DNA of 64,000 nucleotides, taken from contig JBJXHN010000007.1 in assembly GCA_046233135.1 (NCBI GenBank), positions 259,426 to 323,425 on the forward strand, written 5' to 3'. The translations under genes were made by a program, and so were the position numbers. The stretch is from JBJXHN01 sp046233135 (lineage in GTDB: Bacteria > Pseudomonadota > Alphaproteobacteria > Rhodospirillales > Rhodospirillaceae). Of the stretch, positions 34,471 through 43,181 are shown piece by piece (positions within the stretch are counted from its first letter, which is position 1; each line of letters starts with the position of its first letter). The notes below the pieces were generated by a model that saw only the letters and a list, made by a program, of their open reading frames with translations, was not told the origin of the DNA and made no database searches.

Positions 34471-36555
34471 ATGCGGACGCAATCGTCATACGGGGGTGGC
34501 ATGGCGCCGGTTGATCCATTGGGGCTGTTGGACAGTCTGCCGGTTGATAAGGTGCCGGAGCCGGGAAATCTCGCCGAAGGGTCGCGGGTGGTGCACTACC
34601 CGAACCCGGCGTTCGTCGGGCGTGGCGAGGCGCTCCATCAGCTTGCCAAAGCCCTGAAAGAGGGGACGGCGGCGGTGATCAACCAGAACGCCGTCATTAC
34701 CGGGTCCGGCGGGATCGGCAAGACACAGCTGGCGGCAGAGGCGGCGTGGCGGTATGGGCCTTTCTTTGCCGGAGGCGTGTTCTGGATCTCCTTTGCCGAT
34801 CCCGGCGCCATCATCGCCGAAGTCGCCGAATGCGGGCTGAAGCTGCGGCTGCATCCGGAGTTCTCCCGGCTGGCCATCGCCGATCAGGTGGCGCTGGTGC
34901 GGGGGTATTGGGAGAGTGCCGCGCCCTGTCTGCTGATCTTCGACAACTGCGAGGACCCGGCGCTGTTCAAGGAATGGCGGCCGATGGTGGGGCGGGCGCG
35001 GGTGCTGGTGACCAGCCGGCACGCCACCTGGGACGGGGCGCCGAAGGTGACGGCGCTGTCGTTGTCGATCCTGTCCCGGGCGGACAGCCTCGCGCTGCTG
35101 GGGACGCATCGGCCGGATCTGGTGGGACAGGCGATCCTTGAGGAGATCGCCGAGGAACTGGGGGATTTCCCCCTGGCCCTGCATCTCGCCGGCCGTTACC
35201 TGAAGCGCTATCGCGCCGCGCCGCAGGGGGATCCGGCGCGCTATCTTGAGGACCTCCGCGCTTGGTTGCTGAAGCACAAGTCTCTTAACGCCGGAACGAC
35301 AGAGACGAAACACGAAGCCAGCGTGGCCGGCACCTTCGCCGCATCGGTGGCGCGGCTGGAGCCGACGGATATTGTCGACACCACGGCGCTGTCGGCGCTG
35401 ACCCACGCCGCCTTCCTCGCCCCCGGCGAGCCGGTGCCGCTGTGGCTGCTGGCCAAGACCATGGGGCAGGCGGAGGACGAGGATTTCCTGGCCCGTCTGG
35501 TGGACGCCGTCGCCCGGCTGCGGGACCTGGGATTGGTGGAGGTGGACCCGGAGGGCGTCCCGATCCTCCACCGCCTGATCGCCGCCTACGCCCGCCAGCG
35601 GGCAGAGGATCGGGACGCAGTCTGGGACGCGGTGGCCGATGCGGTGTATGAAATAGCCAAAGAACATACTGCAAAAGGCTTCCCTGAAATTATGTCATCT
35701 TGGCTTGTTCATTTGCATTGGGTTGCGCGGTATGTTGAGAGTGACAAGAATGAGCGGGCAGGAGGTGTTTTTAACTGTCTTGGTTTCTACTTTGAAATGG
35801 TAGGTGAGTTTGAAAAGTCTACAAATTACTATGAGTATGCCTTGTCTGCGTGGCAAAGTTCTGTAGGTCTGCAAGATTCAAGGGTCGCTATTGCCTTTAA
35901 CAACCTTGGTAGTTCTCTTAGAGAACGTGGTAGGTATTCTGATGCCCAGCTTGCATGTGAGCAGGCGTTAGAAATTGGTGAGGTTACTCTTGGCTCGAAT
36001 CATTCGAATTTTGCCATATTCGTTAACAACCTTGGTTTAACCCTTCAGTGTATCGGCGATCTTCAGGGCGCGCGGCGAGCATTTGAGAGGGCATTAAGTA
36101 TTGGAAGTGCTAATACGGGAGACCGCATTCCAGAAATATCTATCTGGATTAGCAATCTTGGTATGGTTCTGCGAGATTTGGGTGAACTTTCTCGCGCTCG
36201 GTGTAAACTTGAAGAGGCGTTAGCTGTAGGCGAAGCGACATTTGGTCTTCAGCACCCGCAGATGGCCACTTTCATTAACAACTTTGGTATCCTGCTTCGG
36301 GATTTTCGAGATTTTGCAGGCGCACAGCATGCATTCGAACGTGCGATTAGTATAGGGATAGCCACACTAGGGGAGCAGCATCCCAAGACGGCTATTTTTA
36401 TATATAATCTTGGTCTTGCGCTCCACGATCTCAGAGATATTGAGGGGGCTCGTGTTGCTTGGAAGCGGGTTTTGGATATTAGGGAGTTGATTCTTGGGCC
36501 AGACCATCCTGATACCAAGCATGTTTATAAGAGCCTCGCCGCCCTCTCCAACTGA
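34471..36555 (+). CDS. NB-ARC/STAND ATPase with C-terminal TPR array
   Basis: 694 aa. FVGR (48-51), Walker A GSGGIGKT (78-85), Walker B CLLIFDNCED (153-162) and a RVLVTSRHATWD sensor block define an NB-ARC-like switch ATPase. Residues about 410-690 are some six tetratricopeptide repeats of the ~42-residue kinesin-light-chain type (AIAFNNLGSSLRERG, FAIFVNNLGLTLQCIG and so on), a likely ligand sensor. There is no obvious effector domain; only ~45 residues precede the ATPase. Base composition changes sharply at about 35650: hand counts gave 77% GC for bases 35401-35460 against 37-50% for three lines in the TPR part. It suggests a domain swap. Possible immune or regulatory STAND protein. Confidence 0.82.
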   Translation: MRTQSSYGGGMAPVDPLGLLDSLPVDKVPEPGNLAEGSRVVHYPNPAFVGRGEALHQLAKALKEGTAAVINQNAVITGSGGIGKTQLAAEAAWRYGPFFAGGVFWISFADPGAIIAEVAECGLKLRLHPEFSRLAIADQVALVRGYWESAAPCLLIFDNCEDPALFKEWRPMVGRARVLVTSRHATWDGAPKVTALSLSILSRADSLALLGTHRPDLVGQAILEEIAEELGDFPLALHLAGRYLKRYRAAPQGDPARYLEDLRAWLLKHKSLNAGTTETKHEASVAGTFAASVARLEPTDIVDTTALSALTHAAFLAPGEPVPLWLLAKTMGQAEDEDFLARLVDAVARLRDLGLVEVDPEGVPILHRLIAAYARQRAEDRDAVWDAVADAVYEIAKEHTAKGFPEIMSSWLVHLHWVARYVESDKNERAGGVFNCLGFYFEMVGEFEKSTNYYEYALSAWQSSVGLQDSRVAIAFNNLGSSLRERGRYSDAQLACEQALEIGEVTLGSNHSNFAIFVNNLGLTLQCIGDLQGARRAFERALSIGSANTGDRIPEISIWISNLGMVLRDLGELSRARCKLEEALAVGEATFGLQHPQMATFINNFGILLRDFRDFAGAQHAFERAISIGIATLGEQHPKTAIFIYNLGLALHDLRDIEGARVAWKRVLDIRELILGPDHPDTKHVYKSLAALSN

Positions 36556-36572
36556 CCCCTTTTGCGAAGGGG
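36556..36572 (+). terminator. weak hairpin after the STAND gene
   Basis: CCCCTT (36556-36561) and AAGGGG (36567-36572) around a 5-nt loop directly after the stop. No T-tract, so termination is uncertain. Confidence 0.35.
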
Positions 36573-36653
36573 CGTGATTTCGCTCCCTTCCCAGTAGCAA
36601 AAATCCCCCAGGCGCGATACACTCCCCCCGCGTCCGCTTCGTAGCAGCGGGCA

Positions 36654-36698
36654 GTAAGCGGGACGAGCCGGTGCTCGCAACACCGACCCGTCCCTTAC
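36654..36698 (+). ncRNA. long hairpin in the glcB leader
   Basis: GTAA, GGGACG and CGGTG on the left pair in order with CACCG, CGTCCC and TTAC on the right, with a 7-nt loop and two small internal mismatched sites. Fifteen paired positions make it a stable RNA element 34 nt before a small ORF. No U-tract follows, so it is not a standard terminator. It could be part of a leader RNA or a small RNA. Confidence 0.4.
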
Positions 36699-36731
36699 CA
36701 CCAACCTTCCTACCTAAGGAGACCAAGGCTG

Positions 36732-36824
36732 ATGGCTGTCCGAGACTATACCCGACTGTCGGTGAATCCTACACCGTTGCGTGCATCGCCACGTCACGAC
36801 GGGATCAGGCCGGCCGGAGGATAG
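36732..36824 (+). CDS. possible 30-aa leader peptide upstream of glcB
   Basis: ATG at 36732 with AAGGAGA 11 nt upstream, reading MAVRDYTRLSVNP and ending RPAGG at a TAG. The ribosome site is better than that of many real genes here, and the ORF sits between two strong hairpins in the 600-nt leader of malate synthase. This would suit translational attenuation, but the peptide shows no run of one amino acid. It may be chance. Confidence 0.35.
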   Translation: MAVRDYTRLSVNPTPLRASPRHDGIRPAGG

Positions 36825-36989
36825 ACGCGGCGTCGACGGACCGGGGTTGCCCGGTTGGTAGACGTGCGGCTCCGGTCCGTGCGCGCCGCTCCCTCCGGCC
36901 GGTCTCTCACCGGCAGGACGCGCCGTCGCGACGCTGCCTCCGTCATAACCGGTGGAGGCAACACGCGAAGGCTGACAGTCACGGGAGGT

Positions 36990-37011
36990 CTGGAGGGACG
37001 AGTCCCTCCAG
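36990..37011 (+). terminator. perfect 9-bp hairpin in the glcB leader
   Basis: CTGGAGGGA (36990-36998) pairs with TCCCTCCAG (37003-37011) around a 4-nt loop, followed by CTCTTTCCT, a weakly T-rich tail. It lies 145 bp before the glcB start. Candidate attenuator or end of a short leader transcript. Confidence 0.45.
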
Positions 37012-37156
37012 CTCTTTCCTCCAAAAAAGACCATCCATCAAGGCTTTCGGGGAAAATCCGGCCGCGCCCCCTCCCATTGTCGCGCGAACGCCTTACATTC
37101 GGTCGGGGCGTAAGACCCTGTCCTATCGAATCGCACCGCATCCCAGGGAGGTTAGC

Positions 37157-39325
37157 GTGGAACGCATCCAGGTTGGTGGCCTGTCGGTCGCCAAGCCCCT
37201 TTATGACTTTATCGAAGGCCGGGCCTTGCCGGGCACGGGCGTGTCTGCCGCCGGGTTCTGGAGCGGCCTGGACAAGGCACTCCATACCCTGGCGCCGCGC
37301 AATGCCGCCCTGCTGGCCGAGCGCGACCGGCTTCAGGCGGCCATTGACGGCTGGCACAAGGAGCGGCGCGGCCAACCCCATGACGGGGCGACCTACAAGG
37401 CGTTCCTGAAAGAGATCGGCTATCTGCTGGAAGAAGGGCCGGACGTGACGGTGGCCACGGAGAACGTGGATCCGGAAATCGCCTCGGTCGCCGGGCCGCA
37501 ACTGGTGGTGCCGGTGCTCAACGCCCGCTTCGCCCTGAACGCCGCCAATGCCCGCTGGGGCAGCCTGTATGACGCCCTCTATGGCACCGATGCGATCCCG
37601 GAGGCCGATGGTGCGGACCGGGTGGGCGGCTACAACCCGGTGCGCGGGGAAAAGGTGATCGCCCGGGCCAAGGCTCTGCTGGATCAGGCCGCCCCGCTGG
37701 CCGGGGGCAGCCACGCCGAGGTGATCGCCTATACCCTGGAGAACGGTGCCCTGGTGGCCAATCTGTCCAGCGGTGTGCGGGTTGGTCTGGCTGATCCCGC
37801 CAGCCTGGTGGGCTATCTCGGCGAGCCCCATGCGCCCGAAGCGCTGCTGTTCGTCCATAACGGCCTGCATGTGCATGTGACCCTGGACCGCACCCATCCC
37901 ATCGGCAAGACCGACCTGGGCGGGGTCGCGGATGTGGAGCTGGAATCCGCCCTGACCACCATTCAGGACTGCGAAGACAGCGTCGCGGCGGTGGACGCGG
38001 ACGACAAGGTGGCGGTCTATGCCAACTGGCTGGGGCTGATGAATGGCTCGCTGTCGGCATCGTTCGAGAAGGGCGGCAAGAGCCTGACCCGCGCCCTGAA
38101 TCCGGACCGCACCTATCTGCGGCCCCAGGGCGGGTCGCTGACCCTGCCGGGGCGCAGCGTGATGCTGGTGCGCAATGTGGGGCATCTGATGACCTCTGAC
38201 GCCATTCTGCTGTCGGACGGCAGCGAGGCGCCGGAAGGGATTCTGGACGGCTTCTTCACCAGCCTGATCGCCCTGCACGACCTGCGCGGCCCCGGCCCGA
38301 TCCGCAACAGCCGGGCGGGCAGCATCTATATCGTCAAGCCGAAGATGCATGGCCCGGACGAGGTGGCCTTCGCCAACGATCTGTTCGGCGCGGTGGAAGA
38401 GGTGCTGAGCCTGCCGGCCAACACCATCAAGATGGGCATCATGGACGAGGAACGCCGCACGACGGTGAACCTGAAGGCCTGCATCGGCGCGGCGCGGAAC
38501 CGGGTGGTGTTCATCAACACCGGCTTCCTGGACCGGACGGGCGACGAAATCCACACCTCGATGGAAGCCGGCCCGATGATCCGCAAGGGCGACATGAAGG
38601 GCGCGGCGTGGATCAAGGCCTACGAGGACTGGAACGTGGACGTGGGTCTGGCCTGCGGCCTGCGCGGCCGGGCGCAGATCGGCAAGGGCATGTGGGCCAT
38701 GCCCGATCGCATGGCCGACATGCTGGACGCCAAGATCGGCCACCCCAAGGCCGGGGCGAACACCGCCTGGGTGCCGTCGCCGACGGCGGCCACGCTGCAC
38801 GCGCTGCACTACCACGCGGTGGACGTTGCCGCCGTGCAGGATGGTCTGGCCGGCACGCGCCGGGCCAGTCTGGACGATATCCTGACCCTGCCACTGGCCG
38901 ACCGGGTGAACTGGTCCGCCGAGGAGCTGAAGGCGGAGCTGGATAACAACTGCCAGGGCATTCTGGGCTATGTGGTGCGCTGGGTGGACCAGGGCGTGGG
39001 GTGCTCCAAGGTGCCGGATATCAACGACATCGGCCTGATGGAAGACCGCGCGACCCTGCGGATTTCCAGCCAGCATATCGCCAACTGGCTGCACCACGGC
39101 GTGGTCAGCGAGGAGCAGGTGATGGAGACCCTGAAGCGCATGGCCGCCGTGGTCGACCGCCAGAACGAGGGCGACCCGCTCTACCGCCCCATGGCTGCGG
39201 ATTTCGAGGCCAGCATCGCCTTCAAGGCGGCCCGGGATCTGATCCTGGAGGGGCGTTTGCAGCCCAGCGGCTACACGGAACCGATCCTCCACCGTCGCCG
39301 CGCCGAGGTGAAGGCACGCGGATAA
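37157..39325 (+). CDS. glcB: malate synthase G
   Basis: 722 aa from a GTG at 37157 with AGGGAGG upstream; the frame is open earlier, but the family N-terminus begins here (ERIQVGGLSVAKPLYDFI). It condenses glyoxylate with acetyl-CoA to malate in the cytosol. Family blocks: GRLTxDRTHPIG-type HVTLDRTHPIGKTDLGG, TTIQDCEDSVAAVDADDKV, a PKMHGPDEVAF run and MGIMDEERRTTVNLKACI, which holds the catalytic Arg and Mg ligands. Length matches MSG (about 720), not the shorter isoform A. The heme-binding-like glcG follows by 50 bp, as in glycolate/glyoxylate loci. Confidence 0.96.
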   Translation: MERIQVGGLSVAKPLYDFIEGRALPGTGVSAAGFWSGLDKALHTLAPRNAALLAERDRLQAAIDGWHKERRGQPHDGATYKAFLKEIGYLLEEGPDVTVATENVDPEIASVAGPQLVVPVLNARFALNAANARWGSLYDALYGTDAIPEADGADRVGGYNPVRGEKVIARAKALLDQAAPLAGGSHAEVIAYTLENGALVANLSSGVRVGLADPASLVGYLGEPHAPEALLFVHNGLHVHVTLDRTHPIGKTDLGGVADVELESALTTIQDCEDSVAAVDADDKVAVYANWLGLMNGSLSASFEKGGKSLTRALNPDRTYLRPQGGSLTLPGRSVMLVRNVGHLMTSDAILLSDGSEAPEGILDGFFTSLIALHDLRGPGPIRNSRAGSIYIVKPKMHGPDEVAFANDLFGAVEEVLSLPANTIKMGIMDEERRTTVNLKACIGAARNRVVFINTGFLDRTGDEIHTSMEAGPMIRKGDMKGAAWIKAYEDWNVDVGLACGLRGRAQIGKGMWAMPDRMADMLDAKIGHPKAGANTAWVPSPTAATLHALHYHAVDVAAVQDGLAGTRRASLDDILTLPLADRVNWSAEELKAELDNNCQGILGYVVRWVDQGVGCSKVPDINDIGLMEDRATLRISSQHIANWLHHGVVSEEQVMETLKRMAAVVDRQNEGDPLYRPMAADFEASIAFKAARDLILEGRLQPSGYTEPILHRRRAEVKARG

Positions 39326-39374
39326 CCATCCGGTTTTGTTTCATAAAAGAGATAGTGAAGAAGGCTCTACAACC

Positions 39375-39821
39375 ATGTTCAAGCATTCCATCAGCCTGGA
39401 GACGGCCGATCTGATCGTCAACACCGCCCTGGCCAAGGGGCAGGAGATGGGCTTGCAGCCGCTGACGGTCGCGGTGCTCGATGCCGGGGGGCAGCTGAAG
39501 GTCCTGAAGCGGGCCGACGGCTCCAGCCTGGCGCGGGAAGAGATCGCCATCGGCAAGGCCACCAGCTGCCTGACCCTGGGCTTCGGCGGCCGCGAGATGG
39601 CCCGCCGGTCGCAGAAGATGGGGCCGTTCATGACGGCGTTGGAAGTGATCACCAATGGCCGCTGCGTGCCGGTGCCGGGCGGGGTCCTGGTCAAGGACGC
39701 CGAGGGCACGGTGGTCGGCGCCGTGGGCGTGACCGGCGACCTGTCGGAGAACGACGAGGTCTGCGCGGTGGCGGGCATCCAGGCCGCCGGCTTGCAGGCG
39801 GATACGGGGGACCCGGCGTAA
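39375..39821 (+). CDS. glcG: GlcG/HbpS family protein
   Basis: 148 aa from the ATG at 39375. HbpS/GlcG fold: SLETADLIVNTALAKGQEMGL, VAVLDAGGQLKVLKRADGSS, GKATSCLTLGFGGREMA, PVPGGVLVKDAEGTVVGAVGVTGD. Members bind heme or small ligands; in glycolate operons GlcG accompanies malate synthase and glycolate oxidase with no proven role. Located 49 bp after glcB on the same strand and followed by a strong hairpin, so the two are probably co-transcribed. Confidence 0.88.
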   Translation: MFKHSISLETADLIVNTALAKGQEMGLQPLTVAVLDAGGQLKVLKRADGSSLAREEIAIGKATSCLTLGFGGREMARRSQKMGPFMTALEVITNGRCVPVPGGVLVKDAEGTVVGAVGVTGDLSENDEVCAVAGIQAAGLQADTGDPA

Positions 39822-39878
39822 CCCCTCGACGGACACGGCGCTACCCTTTGAGGGGAGCTGATTGAGGGGAGCTTTGGG

Positions 39879-39910
39879 ACGCCCCGGCCGCCTTGTGCGG
39901 GCCGGGGCGT
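39879..39910. terminator. bidirectional terminator between glcG and the SDR gene
   Basis: Perfect 11-bp stem ACGCCCCGGCC (39879-39889) and its complement (39900-39910), followed by TTT. It separates two convergent genes. Confidence 0.75.
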
Positions 39911-39926
39911 TTCCCGTTCCGGCGGT

Positions 39927-40751
39927 TCAGGCGAAGTGGCTGCGCATGAAGTCCACGTAGTCTTGGTCGGCCATCTCTGCCCGGGCCTTGATGAAGCCCC
40001 GGGCATCGTCCCCCACCAGATAGCGCAGGCGCGGGCTGCCGTCGGTTGCCGCGTCTAGGATCACGTCTGCCACATCGGCTGCCGAGACCATCCGGGCAGC
40101 GGCCATGGCGGCAAAGGCCCGACGGGTGCGTTCCAGGAAGGGCGCGTAGTCCGCGGGCACCTCCTGGGCGGCATTCTCCGCGCTGGCACGGGCGTGGAAG
40201 GCGGTTTCTTCCACGCCGCCATGGGGAATGACCAGTTTGACGCCGATCCCGACCGCGCCCAGTTCGTAGGCCAGGGCCTCGGTGAAGCCTTCCAGGGCGA
40301 ACTTGCTGGCGCAATAGGCGGAGATGGCCGGCAGGGTGAACAGGCCGGCGCCGGAACTGACGTTGACAACCACCCCGCCGCCATTGGCCCGGAAGTGGGG
40401 GAGGGCGGCCCGCGTGACATCCATGACGCCGAAGACATTCACCGCGAACTGGTCGTGCAGGCTCTTCCGGGGCAGGGATTCAAACAGGCCGTAAAGCCCG
40501 TAGCCGGCGTTGTTGATCAGAACATCGATGCGGCCGAAGCGGGTCCGTCCGGCCTCGACGGCGTTTGTTATGCTGTCTTGGTCGGCCACATCCAGCCGTG
40601 TGACCATCACCCGGTCGAGGGCCGACAGCTCCGTTTCCTCATCGGGCCGGCGCTGGGTGGCGATGACGTTCCAGCCTCGGCTTTGGAACAACCGGGCTGA
40701 GGCCCGTCCGATACCCGATGACGTTCCGGTGATCAGGACCGTCGGTGTCAT
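39927..40751 (-). CDS. short-chain dehydrogenase/reductase
   Basis: 274 aa classical SDR. Cofactor loop TGTSSGIGRAS (8-18), NNAGYG, and catalytic YCASK with Tyr and Lys; the cofactor-selecting region (ATQRRPDEE) with Arg residues points to NADP(H). Cytoplasmic oxidoreductase, substrate unknown. It is divergent from a LysR-type regulator 104 bp away, with a near-perfect 25-bp palindrome between them, the classic layout of a LysR regulator and its target. Confidence 0.9.
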   Translation of the reverse strand: MTPTVLITGTSSGIGRASARLFQSRGWNVIATQRRPDEETELSALDRVMVTRLDVADQDSITNAVEAGRTRFGRIDVLINNAGYGLYGLFESLPRKSLHDQFAVNVFGVMDVTRAALPHFRANGGGVVVNVSSGAGLFTLPAISAYCASKFALEGFTEALAYELGAVGIGVKLVIPHGGVEETAFHARASAENAAQEVPADYAPFLERTRRAFAAMAAARMVSAADVADVILDAATDGSPRLRYLVGDDARGFIKARAEMADQDYVDFMRSHFA

Positions 40752-40800
40752 GCGCTGTCTCCTGTTCGCAAGGGTCGAGACAGCCTACATAAGAGCGGAA

Positions 40801-40825
40801 GATTATCCCGATAAGCGGGATTATC
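40801..40825. promoter_or_regulatory. 25-bp operator-like palindrome between SDR and LysR genes
   Basis: GATTATCCCG, ATAAG, CGGGATTATC: twelve position pairs fold on one centre with only two mismatches (one in the outer arm, one next to the core). The inner arms ATCCCG/CGGGAT are perfect. It is 50 bp upstream of the SDR start and 30 bp upstream of the LysR start. Most likely the binding site of that LysR protein. Confidence 0.7.
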
Positions 40826-40854
40826 TGGCATGGCTTGCTGAGGAAATTCGCACA

Positions 40855-41748
40855 ATGCGGAAAGTGGGGCTGACCGAGCTGCAGGCGGTGACGGCCGTGG
40901 CGGCCGCGCGGAGTTTTCGGGCGGCTGCGGTCGATTTGGGGGTCTCTCCGTCCGCTCTCAGTCATGCGGTGGCGGTGCTGGAAGAACGCCTGGGGGTGCG
41001 CCTGTTCAACCGGACGACACGCAGCGTCGCGCTGACGGGGGCGGGAGAGCGGTTTGTCGCCCGGGTCGGCCCGGCCCTGCGCGACATCACAGAAGCGATG
41101 GACGCGGCCACCGAAGGACGGGAAACGCCGGCGGGGACGTTGCGCATCAACATGTCTTCTGGCGCGGGGCGGGGGAGTCTCGTGCCGATCATCGTCCGCT
41201 TCCAGCAGAGGTATCCGGCGGTTCATGTGGATGTGGTCACCGAGGGGCGCTTGGTGGACATCGTGGCAGAGGGGTTTGACCTGGGGGTTCGGCTGGCGGA
41301 TCTGGTGCCCCAGGACATGATCACCGTGCCCCTGACCCGGCAGGAGCGTTTCGTGGTGGTCGGCACGCCGGCCTATTTTACTGCTCATGGCCGTCCTGCC
41401 ACGCCGGCCGATCTGGCCGCCCATGCCTGCCTGGGCCTGCGGCTGCCGAGCGGCGCGATATACCGGTGGGAATTCGAGCGTCATGGAGAGCAAGTCCGCC
41501 TGGACGTGCGCGGCCCGCTGACCCTTCAAGGGCCGGACCTTGTGCGGGAAGCGGTGCTGGCCGGTGTGGGGCTCGGATATATGCGGGAACGAAATGTGGT
41601 GGAGGATATCAAGGCGGGGCGCCTGGATACCGTTCTGGAGGACTGGACGCCCCCTTTCCCGGGACTGTGTTTCTACTACCCCGGCCACCGCCATGTTCCG
41701 CCCGCCGTTCGGGCCTTCCTGGATGTGGCGCGGGGACAGCGGTCATGA
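40855..41748 (+). CDS. LysR-family transcriptional regulator
   Basis: 297 aa from the ATG at 40855. N-terminal winged HTH: LQAVTAVAAARSFRAAAVDLGVS, PSALSHAVAVLEERLGVRLFNRTTRSVALT (about 10-62). C-terminal co-inducer domain with RINMSSGAGRG and PIIVRFQQRYPAVHVDVVTEG. A longer frame from 40510 would run over the palindrome and the divergent gene, so this start is preferred. It probably controls the divergent SDR gene and itself. The ligand is unknown. Confidence 0.93.
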   Translation: MRKVGLTELQAVTAVAAARSFRAAAVDLGVSPSALSHAVAVLEERLGVRLFNRTTRSVALTGAGERFVARVGPALRDITEAMDAATEGRETPAGTLRINMSSGAGRGSLVPIIVRFQQRYPAVHVDVVTEGRLVDIVAEGFDLGVRLADLVPQDMITVPLTRQERFVVVGTPAYFTAHGRPATPADLAAHACLGLRLPSGAIYRWEFERHGEQVRLDVRGPLTLQGPDLVREAVLAGVGLGYMRERNVVEDIKAGRLDTVLEDWTPPFPGLCFYYPGHRHVPPAVRAFLDVARGQRS

Positions 41749-41821
41749 GCGCTTGTCGTAGAGCGTCCTTCCCTGACGGGGCAGGGTTTCTGATGTGCCG
41801 CGCCGCTTCGGGAACGAGAAC

Positions 41822-42979
41822 CTAATCCAGTTCGATGATCCGCAGGCCGGCGCTGTCTTCGGTCAGGGCGATGGCGATACTGCCGTGCTTCAGGCGCAGG
41901 GCGTCGGTGCCGAACAGGTCGCGGCGCCAGCCCTCAAGCGCCTGTACGGCGGCGTTGTCATCGGCGGCGATCCGTTCCAGGTCGGCGCCATTGGCCACCA
42001 GCTTCTGAGCCACGCCGGATTCCTCGCAGCGCATCTTCAGCAGCACCTTCAGCAGGTCCACCACCGGTCCCAGGCCCTGGGGCAGGTCTTCGCGGTCCGG
42101 CGCCCGGGGAAGGTCCTTGTCGGACAGCGCCTGAGCTTCCTGGACCGCGTCCAGAATACCCTGGCCCATCACGCCCTCGGCCATGCCCTTGGACACGCTG
42201 CGCAGTTGCGCCAGCGCGTCGGTGGTGGTGGGGACGTTGGCCGCGATCTCCAGGATGCCTTCGTCCCGCATCACCCGGTTGCGCGGCATGTCCCGTTCCT
42301 GGGCTGTGCGTTCCCGCCAGGCGGCGACCGTCTTCAAGATCGCCAGGAAGCGGCCGGAGCGGGACCGCGCCTTGATGCGCTTCCAGGCTTCTTCCGGTTC
42401 CACCCGGTAGACGGAGGGGTCGGTGAGGACTGCCATTTCCTCGTCCAGCCACGACGCGCGGCCGGAGTCTTCCAGGGTGGCGGCCAGCTTTTCGTAGATC
42501 ACCCGCAAGTGGGTGACGTCGCCCAGAGCATAGATCACCTGGCGGTCGTTCAGCGGCCGGCGCGACCAGTCGGTGAAGCGCATGGTCTTGTCGATCCGCG
42601 CTTTCGCCAGCTTGGTCACCAGGGTCTCGTAGCCCACCGACTCCCCGAAGCCGCAGACCATCGCCGCCACCTGGGTATCGAAAATCGGCCGGGGCAGGGT
42701 ACCCGTCAGATGCAGGAAGATCTCCAGGTCCTGACGGGCGGCATGGAATACCTTCAGCACCTTCTCGTTCGCCATCAGGTCGAACAGGGGCGTCAGGTCG
42801 ATGTCCGGCGCCAGGGGATCGACGCAGCGCGCCTCCTCCCGCCCACCCAGCTGAACCAGGCAGAGCTTAGGCCAATAGGTCTTCTCGCGCATGAATTCGG
42901 TATCCACGGTCACGAAGGGTTCCGTGGACAGCCTGTCGCAGAAGGCGGAAAGGGTTTCGGTATCAGAAATCAGGGACAT
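41822..42979 (-). CDS. rnd: ribonuclease D
   Basis: 385 aa from the ATG at 42979. DEDDy 3'-5' exonuclease: D26 and E28 in TVDTEFMREKTYW, D84 in AARQDLEIF, and Y150-D154 in VIYALGDVTHL. The C-terminal half (about 205-380) contains HRDC helices. It trims the 3' ends of tRNA precursors and other stable RNAs. Divergent from aspS across 202 bp. Usual length for bacterial RNase D (about 370-390). Confidence 0.95.
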   Translation of the reverse strand: MSLISDTETLSAFCDRLSTEPFVTVDTEFMREKTYWPKLCLVQLGGREEARCVDPLAPDIDLTPLFDLMANEKVLKVFHAARQDLEIFLHLTGTLPRPIFDTQVAAMVCGFGESVGYETLVTKLAKARIDKTMRFTDWSRRPLNDRQVIYALGDVTHLRVIYEKLAATLEDSGRASWLDEEMAVLTDPSVYRVEPEEAWKRIKARSRSGRFLAILKTVAAWRERTAQERDMPRNRVMRDEGILEIAANVPTTTDALAQLRSVSKGMAEGVMGQGILDAVQEAQALSDKDLPRAPDREDLPQGLGPVVDLLKVLLKMRCEESGVAQKLVANGADLERIAADDNAAVQALEGWRRDLFGTDALRLKHGSIAIALTEDSAGLRIIELD

Positions 42980-43181
42980 TACCGCCGTATAGCCCGTGCG
43001 GGCCGCGCGGGCAAGAAAAACGGCAGGATCCAGTGCATGAAGGCCCCGGAATAAGGGCGTCTTGACAAAGGGCGCCGAACGGTGTCCCTTCCGCCCAACC
43101 GTCCGTACGCCACGGGCGATTCCCCGATTCTGACGTTTTCGTCCCCGTCCCGAACACCCGAATTGCCGAAGGAAGCCGGCC

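Noticed and set aside
36600..37020. tmRNA, SRP RNA, RNase P RNA or a known riboswitch in the glcB leader
   Set aside because: I looked for tag-peptide codons, the SRP GGAAG tetraloop region and common riboswitch cores and saw none.
36671..37156. N-terminal extension of malate synthase G in the open frame
   Set aside because: The family N-terminus begins at the GTG at 37157 with a good ribosome site; the extension is Arg/Pro-rich and holds terminator-like hairpins.
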